Positions 44,285 to 55,276 of a stretch of DNA of 64,000 nt are shown here, in pieces. Position numbers and translations under genes: made by a program. The stretch is from Sphingomonas gellani (GTDB taxonomy: Bacteria; Pseudomonadota; Alphaproteobacteria; Sphingomonadales; Sphingomonadaceae): contig NZ_FOCF01000006.1 in NCBI RefSeq assembly GCF_900110035.1, positions 1 through 64,000 on the forward strand, written 5' to 3'. Below the pieces are notes generated by a model that was not told the origin of the DNA, ran no database searches, and saw only the letters and a program-made list of their open reading frames with translations. Position 1 is the first letter of the stretch. Each line of letters begins with the position of its first letter.

Positions 44285-45949
44285 TCACTGGTTGTTCTGG
44301 CGGTGCAGGAAACGCGGAATGTCGAGCGGCGGCTGACCATCGCCCTCCGCCTCGTCCTTCTGCGCGCCGCGGGCGGCATTGCTCATCCGCTCGAACAGCG
44401 TTCCGCCCAGCTTCACGCGAGGTGCTGCCGGCGCGGCGTCCGCCTCACCGTCGCTGCCGGGGGCCAGCCAGCGACGCCGCGCGTTGGCGTCGTCCGACAC
44501 CGGCTTCGCAGCGGAGGGCTGGGCAGCGGCAGGCTGGGCGGCAGCGGGCTGAGCCGCCGGCCGGGCGGTGACGCTCGGCTGGACGGGGGGCCGCTGCGCC
44601 TGCACCGGTGCGCGGGCGGAGATGGTCGGGGAGGGCGCACGGGCCGGCGCGGCGGGGGCTGGCGGTGTCGGCGCGGCGGGCGCCTCCACGACCGCATCCG
44701 CACCCAGCACCAGCTCCTCCGCATCCGCCACAGGCTCGTCGCCATGCGGCTCGGACGCACCGAGGTCGAGCGGCTCCGCCTGCGCGTCACGCCCATCCGC
44801 CTGTTGCGAAGTGGCCGGATTCGGCTGCGATGCAGAGGCCTGAGGCTGGCCGGGCTGTGCCTGCGTGGCACCGCTCGGCCGGTACGATGCCGCCTCGTCG
44901 GGCTTGCGGCCCAGGCCGAAGCTGAAGCCGCGCGTGGTCGTCGGCTCCGGCTGGGCGGCCTGCTGCGACGCCTGCGGACGCGCTTCGGCCTCAATGCCGG
45001 TGGCGACCACGGACACGCGGATGCGCCCTTCCAGCTCCGGGTTGAAGGCCGAACCCCAGATGATGTTCGCGTCCGGATCGACCAGTTCGCGAATATGGTT
45101 CGCCGCCTCGTCCACTTCCAGCAGGCGCATGTCGTCGCCGCCGGTGATGGAGATGATGACGCCCTTTGCCCCCTGCATCGACACGCCGTCGAGCAGCGGG
45201 TTCGCGATCGCCTTCTGCGCCGCTTCCAGCGCGCGGTTGTCGCCCTCGGCCTCGCCGGTGCCCATCATCGCCTTGCCCATTTCCTGCATCACCGACCGCA
45301 CGTCGGCGAAGTCCAGGTTGATGAGGCCGGGCATGACCATCAGGTCGGTGATCCCGCGCACGCCCTGCTGCAGCACCTCGTCCGCCATCGCGAACGCTTC
45401 CTTGAAGGTGGTGTTGGCGTTCGCGATCAGGAACAGGTTCTGGTTCGGGATGACGATCAGCGTGTCGACATACTTCTGCAGCTCTTCGATGCCCTGATCG
45501 GCGGCCTTGGACCGGCGATTACCCTCGAAGCTGAACGGCTTGGTCACGACACCGACCGTCAGGATGCCCATGTCGCGCGCCGCCTTGGCGATCACCGGGG
45601 CCGCGCCGGTGCCCGTGCCGCCGCCCATGCCGGCGGCGATGAACACCATGTGGCTGCCCTCCAGCTGCTTGGCGAGCTGGTCGATCGTTTCCTCGGCGGC
45701 GGCGCGGCCGATCTCCGGCCGGGCACCCGCGCCCAGGCCCTGCGTGATCTTGGAGCCGAGCTGCACCCGGTGCGGCGCGATCGACTGCTTCAACGCCTGC
45801 GCGTCGGTGTTCGCGACAAGGAAGTCCACGCCCTGCACGTCCGCGCGCATCATGTTGGCGATGGCGTTGCCGCCCGCGCCACCGACGCCGATCACGGAGA
45901 TGCGCGGGGTCAGTTCATCCACATCCGGCGCAATGAATTCGATGCTCAT
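44285..45949 (-). CDS. ftsZ: cell division GTPase FtsZ
   Basis: 554 residues, longer than the about 380 of E. coli. The GTPase core (about 1-330) has [11 protein letters not shown], the [13 protein letters not shown] segment and the synergy loop [12 protein letters not shown] long Ala/Pro/Gln-rich linker follows, as in other alphaproteobacteria, and the C-terminal peptide [13 protein letters not shown] that binds FtsA and other partners is present. It polymerises into the division ring. A 109-bp gap separates it from ftsA, one of the few gaps in the cluster, so it may have its own promoter. Confidence 0.97.
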   Translation of the reverse strand: MSIEFIAPDVDELTPRISVIGVGGAGGNAIANMMRADVQGVDFLVANTDAQALKQSIAPHRVQLGSKITQGLGAGARPEIGRAAAEETIDQLAKQLEGSHMVFIAAGMGGGTGTGAAPVIAKAARDMGILTVGVVTKPFSFEGNRRSKAADQGIEELQKYVDTLIVIPNQNLFLIANANTTFKEAFAMADEVLQQGVRGITDLMVMPGLINLDFADVRSVMQEMGKAMMGTGEAEGDNRALEAAQKAIANPLLDGVSMQGAKGVIISITGGDDMRLLEVDEAANHIRELVDPDANIIWGSAFNPELEGRIRVSVVATGIEAEARPQASQQAAQPEPTTTRGFSFGLGRKPDEAASYRPSGATQAQPGQPQASASQPNPATSQQADGRDAQAEPLDLGASEPHGDEPVADAEELVLGADAVVEAPAAPTPPAPAAPARAPSPTISARAPVQAQRPPVQPSVTARPAAQPAAAQPAAAQPSAAKPVSDDANARRRWLAPGSDGEADAAPAAPRVKLGGTLFERMSNAARGAQKDEAEGDGQPPLDIPRFLHRQNNQ

Positions 45950-46058
45950 CTTGTTCGTGTCCTTCCGCCCAAACCCCGGGTCAGGTCGGGGGCCCAGTTA
46001 ACCGTCGTAGCTTAGCCTGCGCGATGTTTCACCCGAAAACGCGCGCCGCCCCATCGAA

Positions 46059-47324
46059 TCAATAGTTCGCCCTCGCCGCCTGCATCAGCTTGCGGAACAC
46101 GCCCATACCCTTTGGCCGATGAACGGCGGTGTGCCCGACCGGCGCGATCGCGCGCAGGTCGACCGGATTGGCCGCCGCGTAGAAGGCGAGCCCCGCCAGC
46201 GTGGCGAACGCCGGCCCCGCATGCGCATCGGGCAGCGCCGTCAGCCCACGCGGACGGCCGACGCGCACCGAGCGACCCAACGCCTGCTGCGCATAGTCGG
46301 CGATCCCCTTCAACTCCGCACCGCCACCGGTCAGCACCACCTGGCGACCCACCGGCCCCTCGAACTTCAGCTGCGCCAGCGCCTTGCGCACCTCGCCCAT
46401 CTGATGCTCCAGCCGCTGGCGGATCACGCCGATCAGCGCCGCCTTCGTGATCTGGGTATGGCCGTGCGCATCGTCCTCGCTGCCGACCGGCACCACCGGG
46501 ATCATGTCATGATTGTCGCGCGGTGACGCGTTGGCCGACCCGTGGAAGCATTTCATCCGCTCCGCCTCAGAACGGCGGGTGCCGAACGCGGATGCGATGT
46601 CGTCGGTGATGTCGGCCGCGCCCATCTGGATGGAGGTCAACCCGACCAGCATGCCGCCCGCGAACAGCGACACGTTGGTGATGCCTGCCCCCATCTCCAC
46701 CAGCGCCACGCCCAGTTCCCGCTCCTCTTCGGACAGGCACGCCAGGCCGGTCGCGACCGGGGAAGCGATGATCGTCTTCACCTCCAGATGGGCCGACCGA
46801 ACGCATAGGTCCAGGTTGCGCACCGGCGAGCCGTCCGCCGCGACGACATGGATGTGCACGCCCAGCCGATCCGCGTGGAGGCCCAGCGGCTTCTTCACCC
46901 CGGTCAGCCCGTCCAGCGTGTACAAGGCAGGCTGCGCATGCAGCACCATGCGCCCCTGCGGATCGATGGAGTTGCGCCCCGCCGCCAGCAGCGCGTCGAT
47001 ATCCGCCTGTTCGACCCGGTGGCCGCCCAGCTCGAACTCCACCTCCGCCACGTCGCTGACCAGTCCGCCGGCGGAAAAGCCGACCCACACGTCCTCGATG
47101 TTCAGGCCCGCGATCCGCTCCGCCTGTTCCACCGCCTCGCGCACGGCGGCTTCCGTCGCGCCCATGTCGGCGATGTAGCCGCCCTTGACGCCCCGGCTCT
47201 CGCGCTGGCCCGTGCCCAGCACGATCAGTTCGCCGCCATCGCCCTTTTGCGCGATCATCGCCGAAACCTTGGACGATCCGATGTCGAGCGCCGTGATCAG
47301 GCCCTCGGGTGCCGCCTTTGCCAT
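46059..47324 (-). CDS. ftsA: cell division protein FtsA
   Basis: 421 residues of the actin-like ATPase. ALDIGSSKVSAMI is the phosphate-1 motif, followed by the SHS2-domain region, GAGITNVSLFAGGML (phosphate 2) and VVLTGGGAELKG (adenosine motif). The C-terminal amphipathic helix (FRKLMQAARANY) tethers FtsZ to the membrane. Its ATG overlaps the ftsQ stop by one base (TGATG). Confidence 0.95.
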   Translation of the reverse strand: MAKAAPEGLITALDIGSSKVSAMIAQKGDGGELIVLGTGQRESRGVKGGYIADMGATEAAVREAVEQAERIAGLNIEDVWVGFSAGGLVSDVAEVEFELGGHRVEQADIDALLAAGRNSIDPQGRMVLHAQPALYTLDGLTGVKKPLGLHADRLGVHIHVVAADGSPVRNLDLCVRSAHLEVKTIIASPVATGLACLSEEERELGVALVEMGAGITNVSLFAGGMLVGLTSIQMGAADITDDIASAFGTRRSEAERMKCFHGSANASPRDNHDMIPVVPVGSEDDAHGHTQITKAALIGVIRQRLEHQMGEVRKALAQLKFEGPVGRQVVLTGGGAELKGIADYAQQALGRSVRVGRPRGLTALPDAHAGPAFATLAGLAFYAAANPVDLRAIAPVGHTAVHRPKGMGVFRKLMQAARANY

Positions 47325-48316
47325 CAGCCTTCTCCCCCACTCGTGCTTGCAACGGCCTGCGCCGCCGGACCGCTGGAATTGCCCGCCTTATCGTCGCCCG
47401 CTCGGCCGGCGCTCTTTTCCTCGGCCGTCGGCGCGGGTGCGCCGTCGTCCTGCAACCGGTGCGCCATGCTCGCGCCCGGCCGCCGCGCGACCAGCTTGAC
47501 CGGATCGCGCATGTCGAAGCTCAGCCAGCCGCGCCCGAGCAGTGGATGCGCACCATCCTTTTCCGCGAACTGCACCAGTGCCGCCGCCGAGCCCTCTTCG
47601 GGCAGCTTCAGCGTTTCGCCCGATTCGAACGTCAGGTCCCAGCGCCGGTTGCCGACCCATGTCGCCGCCCGGATGCGCGGTTTCAGCGCGGGCGCAGCGG
47701 CCAGCAACGCCTGATAGGCGACCTCCTGCCGATCCGCGCCGGGTCCGATGACCAGCGGCAGGTCCGGCATCGCCGCCGGATTGACCGGATCGAGCAACTG
47801 CCCCGTCTCATCGATCAGCGTCAGCTGGCCGCGGTCCTGCCACACTGCCGCGGGCGTGCGTTCGGTGATGCCGATCAGCAGCGTGTTGGGCAGTCGCCGT
47901 GACACATGCGCGTCCGCGACCCAGCCATAGCGGAGCAGGCTCTGGCGCACCTCGGCCAGGTCGATGGCGAAGATCGCCTGATCCTTGTGCCCCTGCAACG
48001 CCAGCGCATACACCGTGTCGCGGTCCATCCGCTTCAGCCCGACGATGTCGATCTGCTCGACGCGGAACCCGGCGCGGCCGGCCCCCTCGGCCAGCGCACC
48101 GCCGATCATGCCGGGCACGCCGGCCCAGACCGCCGCGCCCAGCACCGCCACGCCGCCGATGCCCGTGATCGTCCACGTCACGATGCGGCGCAGCGTATCC
48201 TCGCCGACCGGCAACGCACCGATCAGCCGGTCCATCACCGATACCTGCTTGACCGGCACCTTGCGGCGCGGTGCCGGGCGCTTCGGCGGTGGGCCGCGGC
48301 GGATCGTGCGGCTCAT
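47324..48316 (-). CDS. ftsQ: cell division protein FtsQ
   Basis: 330 residues. A basic cytoplasmic N-terminus (RRGPPPKRPAPRRK), one membrane helix (TWTITGIGGVAVLGAAVWAG at about 45-64) and the periplasmic POTRA domain (FRVEQIDIVGLKRMDRDTVYALAL) are followed by the FtsQ beta domain and a disordered tail. FtsQ links early and late division proteins through FtsL and FtsB. Coupled by overlap to ddl upstream and ftsA downstream. Confidence 0.92.
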   Translation of the reverse strand: MSRTIRRGPPPKRPAPRRKVPVKQVSVMDRLIGALPVGEDTLRRIVTWTITGIGGVAVLGAAVWAGVPGMIGGALAEGAGRAGFRVEQIDIVGLKRMDRDTVYALALQGHKDQAIFAIDLAEVRQSLLRYGWVADAHVSRRLPNTLLIGITERTPAAVWQDRGQLTLIDETGQLLDPVNPAAMPDLPLVIGPGADRQEVAYQALLAAAPALKPRIRAATWVGNRRWDLTFESGETLKLPEEGSAAALVQFAEKDGAHPLLGRGWLSFDMRDPVKLVARRPGASMAHRLQDDGAPAPTAEEKSAGRAGDDKAGNSSGPAAQAVASTSGGEG

Positions 48317-49275
48317 GGCGGACCCGCCCCGACCGCCGCATCGCGCAGCGCCTCGTCAACGATCGCCTGCACCAGCGCGGGATAGCTCATGCCGTTGTGC
48401 CGCGCCTGTTCGGGCACTAGGCTCAGCGGCGTCATGCCGGGTTGGGTGTTCACCTCCAGCAGGAACAGCCCGTCGACGCCGCGCTCGTCGTCCCAGCGGA
48501 AATCGCTGCGGCTGCACCCCTTGCACCCGAGCAGGCGATGCGCCTCCAGCGCGAGCCGGTTGCACGCGTCCGTGATCTCGTCGGGAATCGCGGCCGGATA
48601 GACATGCTCCGTCATCCCATCGGTGTATTTCGCGTCAAAATTGTACCAGCCGGACTTCGGCCGCAGTTCGGTCACGCCCATCGCGCGGGGGCCTTCCGCG
48701 CCGGCCAGCACCGCCGTGGTCAGCTCCCGCCCGCGTACATAGGGTTCGGCCAGCAGCTCATCGAACTCCTGCCACGGCCCCGCCACATCGCGGCCGATGG
48801 GCATGCCGTAATTGCCGTCCGCCGTGACGATCGCCACGCCCAGCGATGACCCCTCGTTGACGGGCTTCACCACATAAGGGCGCGCGAGCGGATCGCCCTC
48901 GAACAGATCCGCCGACTTCACCACGCGCCCGCCGGGCATCGGAATGCCGTTGGGGACCAGCGTCTGCTTGGTCAGCACCTTGTCCACCGCGATCACCGAC
49001 GTGGCGAGCCCGCTGTGCGTGTAGCGCAGGCCCATCAGGTCCATCATCCCCTGCACCGTGCCGTCCTCTCCCGGCGATCCGTGCAGCGCGTTGAATACCA
49101 GATCGGGCTTCGCCTCCGCCAGTCGTGCGGCGACATCGCGGTCCATGTCGATCCGGGTGACGCGGTGTCCCAGCGACTCCAGCGCGTCGGCCACGCCCGC
49201 GCCGGATTGCAGCGACACCGGCCGCTCGCCCGACCAGCCGCCCATCAGCACGACGATATGCAGCGGCGCGGTCAT
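48313..49275 (-). CDS. ddl: D-alanine--D-alanine ligase
   Basis: 320 residues of the ATP-grasp family. IVVLMGGWSGERPVSLQSG is the N-terminal signature, HGSPGEDGTVQGMMDLM and the ATP-binding VVKPVNEGSSLGVAIV follow, and FLLEVNTQPGMTPLSLVPEQA is the metal-binding C-terminus. It makes the D-Ala-D-Ala dipeptide for MurF. The ATG at 49275 overlaps the murB stop (ATGA). Longer frames upstream fall inside murB. Confidence 0.95.
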   Translation of the reverse strand: MTAPLHIVVLMGGWSGERPVSLQSGAGVADALESLGHRVTRIDMDRDVAARLAEAKPDLVFNALHGSPGEDGTVQGMMDLMGLRYTHSGLATSVIAVDKVLTKQTLVPNGIPMPGGRVVKSADLFEGDPLARPYVVKPVNEGSSLGVAIVTADGNYGMPIGRDVAGPWQEFDELLAEPYVRGRELTTAVLAGAEGPRAMGVTELRPKSGWYNFDAKYTDGMTEHVYPAAIPDEITDACNRLALEAHRLLGCKGCSRSDFRWDDERGVDGLFLLEVNTQPGMTPLSLVPEQARHNGMSYPALVQAIVDEALRDAAVGAGPP

Positions 49276-50192
49276 GCCGAACGCCCGACCCGCTGGATTT
49301 CCCATTCCAGCGTCACGCCCGACTGTGCCTTGACCCGGCTCCGCACGTCTTCTCCCAGCGCCTCGATGTCCCCGCTCGTCGCGTTGCCCAAATTGAGCAG
49401 GAAGTTGCAATGTTTTTCCGACACCTGCGCACCGCCATGCGTCAGCCCGCGACATCCGGCGGCATCGACCAGCGCCCAGGCCTTGTGCCCGTCCGGGTTC
49501 TTGAACGTCGACCCGCCGGTCTTCGACCGCAACGGCTGCGACGCCTCTCGCTCGGCGGCGATCCGGTCCATCTCCGCGCCGATCACCGCCGGCTCGCCCG
49601 GATGGCCGCGAAAGGTGGCGGCGATCACGACCGCGCCGTCCGGCAGGTCGCTGTGCCGATAGGTGTAGCCCAGCGCCGTCGCCGGCAGCACCCGCCGCTC
49701 GCCGGACCGCAGGATCACCTCGCACTCGACCAGCACGTCGCTCGTCTCGCGCCCGTACGCGCCGCCGTTCATCCGCACGAACCCGCCCACGGTGCCCGGA
49801 ATGGAGCGCAGGAACTCCAGCCCCGCGATGCCACGGTCGCGCGCGGTGGAGGACACCAGGATGCCGCTCGCCCCGCCGCCGCAGCGCAGGATCGTCGGCT
49901 CCGGGCATTCGACCTTCGCGAACGGCTTGCCCAGCCGGATCACCACGCCGGCCACGCCGCCGTCGCGCACGATCAGGTTCGACCCCAAACCCAGCGCCAT
50001 GACCGGCACTGCCGGGTCGAGCGCGCCCAGGAAAGCGCTCAGGTCCTCGGCATCAGCCGGCTCGAACAGCCACTCGGCCGTGCCGCCCGACTTGAACCAG
50101 ACCAGCGTCGCCAGCGGCGCGTTCGGGGTCAGCCGGCCACGCACCGTCGGCATGTCACCCGGCGCCGCTGCAGGGGCCGTGACCGCGATCAT
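49272..50192 (-). CDS. murB: UDP-N-acetylenolpyruvoylglucosamine reductase
   Basis: 306 residues. An FAD-binding enzyme that reduces enolpyruvyl-UDP-GlcNAc to UDP-MurNAc with [27 protein letters not shown] and [15 protein letters not shown] are the FAD loop, [20 protein letters not shown] the dinucleotide region, and [13 protein letters not shown] and [13 protein letters not shown] the substrate-binding C-terminal domain. The length and motif pattern fit type II MurB. ATG 50192 overlaps murC. Confidence 0.95.
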   Translation of the reverse strand: MIAVTAPAAAPGDMPTVRGRLTPNAPLATLVWFKSGGTAEWLFEPADAEDLSAFLGALDPAVPVMALGLGSNLIVRDGGVAGVVIRLGKPFAKVECPEPTILRCGGGASGILVSSTARDRGIAGLEFLRSIPGTVGGFVRMNGGAYGRETSDVLVECEVILRSGERRVLPATALGYTYRHSDLPDGAVVIAATFRGHPGEPAVIGAEMDRIAAEREASQPLRSKTGGSTFKNPDGHKAWALVDAAGCRGLTHGGAQVSEKHCNFLLNLGNATSGDIEALGEDVRSRVKAQSGVTLEWEIQRVGRSA

Positions 50193-51616
50193 GCCGCCTC
50201 CACCCGTCGCCCGGCAATCGCATCGGCCAGACCACCGGCCCATTTGGTGATGTCGCCCGCGCCCAGGCACACCACCATATCGCCCGCCCGGATCAGCGTC
50301 GACAGTTCGTCGGCCAGTTCCCCCGCATCCGCCACCGTGCACGCCGACCGGTGCCCGCGCCGCTTCAATCCCTCGACCAAAGCCGCCGCATCCACGCCCG
50401 CGACCGGCGCCTCGCCAGCGGCATAGACGGGCGTGACGATCACCTTGTCGGCGTCGTTGAAGGCGCTCTGGAACTCCTCCATCAAATTGCCCAGGCGGGA
50501 ATAGCGATGCGGCTGCACCACCGCGATCACGCGGCCGGTGCTGCCGCCGGACACGCTCTCGCGCGCGGCGGCCAGAACCGCGCGGATCTCCACCGGATGG
50601 TGCCCGTAATCGTCGATGATCGTCGCGCCGGCCACCTCGCCCACGCGGGTGAAGCGCCGCTTCACGCCGTCGAACGCGTGAAAACCGCGCGCGATCGTCG
50701 CGTCGTCGATCCCCAGTTCCAACGCCACGCCGATCGCCGCCAGCGCGTTCTGCACGTTATGCCGACCCGCCATGGGCAGCTCCACACCCTCGATCAGCCG
50801 GGTACCGCCGTCGCGTTCGCGCACCACACAGTCGAACCGGTTGCCGCCCGGCATCGGCTGCACATTGGCGCCGCGCACGTCCGCCTGCGCCGAAAAGCCG
50901 TAGGTGACGACGCGGCGGTCGCGGATGCGCGGCAGGATGCCCTGCACCTCCGGATGGTCGAGGCACATGACCGCCGCCCCGTAGAAGGGCACATTCTCCA
51001 CGAACTCGACATAAGCGTCCTTCGCCGCGTCGAAGGACCCGTAATGGTCCAGATGTTCGGGATCGATGTTGGTGACGACCGCGATCGTGCCGTCCAGGCG
51101 CAGGAAGCTGCCGTCGCTCTCGTCGGCCTCCACCACCATCCAGTCGCTTGCACCCAGGCGCGCGTTGGAACCGTAGCTGTTGATGATCCCGCCGTTGATG
51201 ACGGTCGGATCCACCCCGCCCGCATCCAGCAGCGCGGCGACCATCGACGTCGTCGTCGTCTTGCCGTGCGTGCCCGCGACCGCAACGGTCGATTTCAGGC
51301 GCATCAGTTCGGCCAGCATCTCCGCGCGGCGCACCACGGGAATACGCTTCTCCAGCGCCGCCTCGACCTCCGGATTCGATCGAACAATCGCGGTCGACAC
51401 CACCACCACCGCCGCGTCCGCGATGTTGGCCGCCGCGTGGCCGATCGTCACCGTGATGCCGCGATCGCGCAGCCCCTGGACGACATAGCCCTCCGCCACG
51501 TCGGAACCCTGCACGCTATAGCCCAGGTTCTTCATCACCTCGGCGATGCCGGACATGCCGATGCCGCCGATCCCGACGAAGTGGATCGTGCCGATATCCG
51601 TCGCGACACCCCTCAT
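50189..51616 (-). CDS. murC: UDP-N-acetylmuramate--L-alanine ligase
   Basis: 475 residues. [22 protein letters not shown] is the N-terminal nucleotide-sugar domain, [17 protein letters not shown] the Mur-ligase P-loop, and [18 protein letters not shown] the C-terminal domain. It adds L-Ala to UDP-MurNAc, the first amino-acid step. It overlaps murB and murG at each end by the ATGA junction that repeats through this cluster. Confidence 0.97.
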   Translation of the reverse strand: MRGVATDIGTIHFVGIGGIGMSGIAEVMKNLGYSVQGSDVAEGYVVQGLRDRGITVTIGHAAANIADAAVVVVSTAIVRSNPEVEAALEKRIPVVRRAEMLAELMRLKSTVAVAGTHGKTTTTSMVAALLDAGGVDPTVINGGIINSYGSNARLGASDWMVVEADESDGSFLRLDGTIAVVTNIDPEHLDHYGSFDAAKDAYVEFVENVPFYGAAVMCLDHPEVQGILPRIRDRRVVTYGFSAQADVRGANVQPMPGGNRFDCVVRERDGGTRLIEGVELPMAGRHNVQNALAAIGVALELGIDDATIARGFHAFDGVKRRFTRVGEVAGATIIDDYGHHPVEIRAVLAAARESVSGGSTGRVIAVVQPHRYSRLGNLMEEFQSAFNDADKVIVTPVYAAGEAPVAGVDAAALVEGLKRRGHRSACTVADAGELADELSTLIRAGDMVVCLGAGDITKWAGGLADAIAGRRVEAA

Positions 51617-52761
51617 GCGAAGGCGGCCTTCGGCTTGGCAGGCGCACCGACCGGCAGGCGCACCAGCGGCGCGTCGAGGCTTTCAACCAAATCGGCCAAG
51701 TCGCCGACCGCATTTGGCCGTCCGACGCTCTTCGCACGACCCGCGGCATTCTCCAGCGCGGCGGGATCGAGGCCCAGTTTCTGCATCTGCTTGGCCAGTT
51801 CCACGGCGGTGAATTCAGATTGCGCGATGGTCCGCGCACCGCCCACGCGCGTGATCTCCCGCGCATTGGCGGTCTGGTGGTCGTCGGTCGCACCGGGCAG
51901 CGGCACCAGGATCGCGGGCCGCCCCGCCGCCGTCAGCTCCGCGATGGTCGACGCACCCGCGCGTCCGATCACCAGATGCGCCCAAGCGAGCTGTTCGGGC
52001 ATGTCGGGGAGGTATGTGGCCAAATCGGCGGCGATCTGATGCTCCGCGTATTGGGCGCGCGCGGCATCGATATCCTCGATCCTCGCCTGATGCGTCACCT
52101 GCAAACGCCGCCGGAACTGCACGGGCAGCATGGCCAAGCCATCGGGCACAACCTTCGACAGGATCGACGCGCCCTGACTGCCGCCGGTGACCAGCACGCG
52201 AAAGATGCCGTCCTCCTCCAGCAGCGGATAGGCGCGGGTGCGCAGCGCCAGCACCGCCTCACGCACCGGGTTGCCGACCAGATGCACCTTGTCCGCGAAG
52301 CGCGAGGACAGCCGCTCCGTCTTGTCATAGCTGGTGGCGATCGCCTGCACCTGGCCCGCGACCAGCCGGTTGACCCGGCCCAGCACCGCATTCTGTTCGT
52401 GAACCGCAGTCGGGATGTCCTGCGCAAAGGCGGCGAGCAGCGCCGGGAACGCCGGATAGCCGCCGAACCCGATCACCGCCGCCGGCTTGAACGTGCGGTA
52501 CAGCTGTCGCGCCAGCGCGCGGCCCCGCCACATCTCACGCGCCGCCGGCAACCAGCCCGCCGGCCGCTTCGCCTGGAACCGCCCAGCCGGCAGCACATGC
52601 GTCTGGATGCCGTCGAACAGTTCCGGAAAGCGGCTGCCGCGCGGGTCGGTGATTAGCGCCACGCGGTGCCCGCGCCGCGTCAGCTCGGCCGCCAGAGCAG
52701 CGGCGGGGACCATGTGCCCCCCCGTGCCGCCCGCCGCCAGAACGAAGTGCTTGGCCGTCAT
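51613..52761 (-). CDS. murG: UDP-GlcNAc:lipid I N-acetylglucosaminyltransferase
   Basis: 382 residues, a GT-B glycosyltransferase. [19 protein letters not shown] is the N-terminal glycine loop, VTGGSQGA and [23 protein letters not shown] the donor-binding segment. It makes lipid II from lipid I on the inner face of the membrane. The ATG at 52761 overlaps the ftsW stop and is preferred over one four codons upstream. A C-terminal tail beyond the usual end is Ala/Pro-rich. Confidence 0.96.
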   Translation of the reverse strand: MTAKHFVLAAGGTGGHMVPAAALAAELTRRGHRVALITDPRGSRFPELFDGIQTHVLPAGRFQAKRPAGWLPAAREMWRGRALARQLYRTFKPAAVIGFGGYPAFPALLAAFAQDIPTAVHEQNAVLGRVNRLVAGQVQAIATSYDKTERLSSRFADKVHLVGNPVREAVLALRTRAYPLLEEDGIFRVLVTGGSQGASILSKVVPDGLAMLPVQFRRRLQVTHQARIEDIDAARAQYAEHQIAADLATYLPDMPEQLAWAHLVIGRAGASTIAELTAAGRPAILVPLPGATDDHQTANAREITRVGGARTIAQSEFTAVELAKQMQKLGLDPAALENAAGRAKSVGRPNAVGDLADLVESLDAPLVRLPVGAPAKPKAAFA

Positions 52762-53984
52762 GCCGTTCCCCATTTCACCACATAGGGGCTGCGCGTCAGG
52801 AAGGGATTGCGCCGGGTAAAGGCGAGCAACAGCCCCATGCCCACCGACAGCGCGATCATCGACGACCCGCCATAGCTGATAAAGGGCAGCGTCATGCCCT
52901 TCGATGGCGCCAGCCCCGTGTTCACCGCCATCGACACCAGCGCCTGCGCGCCGAACTGCACCGCCAGCCCGGACGCGGCCAGCAGCTTGAACTCGTCATG
53001 TTCGTCCAACAGCTTCACGAACACCCGCACCACGATCGCCAGGAACACCAGCGCCACCACCGAACAGGCGATCAGCCCGAACTCCTCGCCGATGACCGAG
53101 AAGATGTAATCCGTATGCGCCTCGGGCAGCCCGAACTTGGCGCTGCCCGCGCCCGGTCCGGTCCCCGTCCAGCCACCGGCGGTCAGCGTGCGGTGCGCCG
53201 CATTGACTTGAAAATGGTCGGCGGCGCCCTCCCCCTCCAGGTCGGGGAACAGGAACGCATCGATCCGCGCCCGTGCGGTGCCGTAGAACAGATACGCCGC
53301 GACCAGCCCCGCCGGCACGCACGCGATCAGCCCGACCAGCACCCGCGTCGGCGTGCCCGCGATCATCAGCAGCGCCATCCACACGGTGCAGAAGATCACC
53401 GTCTGACCGAAATCGGGCTGCATCATCAGGATGCCCGCCACCAGCGCGGTCATCGCGCCGGTGATCAGCACCGTGGGCAATTCCTCGTCCTTGGCCTTCA
53501 GCGACAGCAGCCACGCGATCGACACGATGAACAGCGGTTTCAGGAACTCCGACGGCTGGAACTGCGCGAAACCGCCGCCCAGCCACCGCTTCGCCCCGTT
53601 GACCTGCACGCCCAGCACCGGCGTGAGCGCGAGCAGCGCGACGAACACCGCCGCGCCCACCAGCGCAAAGCGGCGCGCGGTCGGCACGGGCAGCATCGAG
53701 ACGCCGATCATCACCGGCAACGACACGCCGACCCACATCAACTGGCGCCAGAAATAATATAGCGGGGTCAGCTTGTGATGCTCACCCGAATAGCGGACCG
53801 CCGTCGCCGGCGACGCCGCCGCCACCGCCACCAGCCCGATCGCGATCAGGAACAGGGTGAGCAGCAGCAGCATCCGGTCGATGTCCCAGAACCACGTGCC
53901 TAGCGGCGAACGATCGCCCCGGCCGCCGCGCCGCTTCACCTTCGCGATGATGCCAGCGTCCTTGATGCCAGCGTCGGCGTTCAT
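52758..53984 (-). CDS. ftsW: lipid II polymerase / division protein FtsW
   Basis: 408 residues, a SEDS-family glycosyltransferase with about ten membrane helices. NGAKRWLGGGFAQFQPSEFLKP, ILMMQPDFGQTVIF and FISYGGSSMIALSVGMGLLLAFTRRNP are the conserved loops. With FtsI it makes septal peptidoglycan. The N-terminus is basic and cytoplasmic. Its start overlaps murD and its end murG, both by ATGA junctions. Confidence 0.95.
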   Translation of the reverse strand: MNADAGIKDAGIIAKVKRRGGRGDRSPLGTWFWDIDRMLLLLTLFLIAIGLVAVAAASPATAVRYSGEHHKLTPLYYFWRQLMWVGVSLPVMIGVSMLPVPTARRFALVGAAVFVALLALTPVLGVQVNGAKRWLGGGFAQFQPSEFLKPLFIVSIAWLLSLKAKDEELPTVLITGAMTALVAGILMMQPDFGQTVIFCTVWMALLMIAGTPTRVLVGLIACVPAGLVAAYLFYGTARARIDAFLFPDLEGEGAADHFQVNAAHRTLTAGGWTGTGPGAGSAKFGLPEAHTDYIFSVIGEEFGLIACSVVALVFLAIVVRVFVKLLDEHDEFKLLAASGLAVQFGAQALVSMAVNTGLAPSKGMTLPFISYGGSSMIALSVGMGLLLAFTRRNPFLTRSPYVVKWGTA

Positions 53985-55276
53985 GCCCCCACCTCCTTGC
54001 CCAGCGCATCGACCGCTGCCCGGAACGCGCGCCCGCGATCCTCGAAATCGCGGAACTGGTCGAAGCTGGCACAGGCCGGCGACAAAAGCACCACGTCGCC
54101 CGCAATCGCCTGTGCCGCCGCGAGACGGACCGCCGCATCCAGCGTTCCCGCTTCCTCCACCGGCACCTCGTCCTTCAGGATCGCGGCGAAGCGCGGCCCC
54201 GCCTCGCCGATCGTGTAGGCGCGCACCACATGGCCGAACGCGGGCGCACAGGCGTCCAGATCGTTGCCCTTGGCCTGTCCGCCGACGATCCAGTGGACGC
54301 GCGGGTACGCCGCCAATGCCGGTGCGGCGCTGTCCGGATTGGTCGCCTTGCTGTCGTTGATGTACGTGACGCCATCGATTGTCGCGACCCGCTCCATCCG
54401 GTGCGGCAGCCCGGAAAAGCTGCGCAAGGCCCGGTCGATCACGCGATCCTCGACGCCCAGCACCCGGCACGCCGCCACCGCCGCGCGCGCATTGTGCAGA
54501 TTGTGCGGGCCTTGCAGGCTCGGCCAACCGGCCCGCCCGTCCAGCGGCACGTCGTCGATGAACAGGATCGGCAGACCGTCCGCCGCGCCGCTCAGCACGT
54601 CATGCTCCGCCTCCGCCCGGTGGTCCACCACCGCGACATGGGGCCCGGCCTGCATCGCGAAAAGCCGCGCTTTCGAGGCGGCATAGCCATCCAGACCGTC
54701 ATACCGATCGAGATGGTCGGGCGTCACGTTCAACAGCACCGCGACGTCGCAATCCAGGCTTTGCGTCAGGTCGATCTGGTAACTGGACAGCTCCAGCACA
54801 TAGACGCCGCCCTCCGGCAGCGGCTGCTGCGCCAGGATCGGTAGGCCGATATTGCCGCCCATCAGCGTCGGCACGCCCGCTTCCTTGCAGATGTGCGTGA
54901 CCAGCGCGGTGGTCGTCGACTTGCCGTTGGTGCCGGTGATGCCGACCACCTTGTGCGGCGGCAGGTCGGCGCGCGCGTGCGCGAACAGCTCGATGTCGCC
55001 GATCACCGGCACACCCGCCGCCCGCGCACGCGCCGCCAGCGGATGCGTGTTCAGCGGCACGCCGGGCGACACAACCAGCGCATCGAAGCCCGCCAGGTCC
55101 AGCGTGTCGAGGTCCGCGATCGTCACGCCCGCGACGTCCTGTCGCCGGCCGGAGTCGCTGTCCCACGCCATCACCTCGGCACCGCCCGCGACCAGCGCCT
55201 GCACCGTCGCCGCGCCCGAACGCGCCAGACCCAGCACCGCAAACCGCCGGCCCCTCCAGGCGCGCGCGACGATCAC
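53981..55276 (-). CDS. murD: UDP-N-acetylmuramoyl-L-alanine--D-glutamate ligase
   Basis: 431 residues. [19 protein letters not shown] is the N-terminal domain, [17 protein letters not shown] the P-loop, [24 protein letters not shown] the central domain and [19 protein letters not shown] the C-terminal substrate loop. It adds D-Glu as the second residue of the stem peptide. Overlaps mraY upstream and ftsW downstream by 4 nt. Confidence 0.97.
   Translation of the reverse strand: MIVARAWRGRRFAVLGLARSGAATVQALVAGGAEVMAWDSDSGRRQDVAGVTIADLDTLDLAGFDALVVSPGVPLNTHPLAARARAAGVPVIGDIELFAHARADLPPHKVVGITGTNGKSTTTALVTHICKEAGVPTLMGGNIGLPILAQQPLPEGGVYVLELSSYQIDLTQSLDCDVAVLLNVTPDHLDRYDGLDGYAASKARLFAMQAGPHVAVVDHRAEAEHDVLSGAADGLPILFIDDVPLDGRAGWPSLQGPHNLHNARAAVAACRVLGVEDRVIDRALRSFSGLPHRMERVATIDGVTYINDSKATNPDSAAPALAAYPRVHWIVGGQAKGNDLDACAPAFGHVVRAYTIGEAGPRFAAILKDEVPVEEAGTLDAAVRLAAAQAIAGDVVLLSPACASFDQFRDFEDRGRAFRAAVDALGKEVGA

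Noticed and set aside
44303..46015. 570-codon plus-strand frame opposite ftsZ
   Set aside because: Antisense shadow; Arg/His/Gly-rich, no domain, and ftsZ is certain on the minus strand.
50351..52039. 562-codon plus-strand frame opposite murC
   Set aside because: Antisense shadow of murC and murG with no protein-like features.
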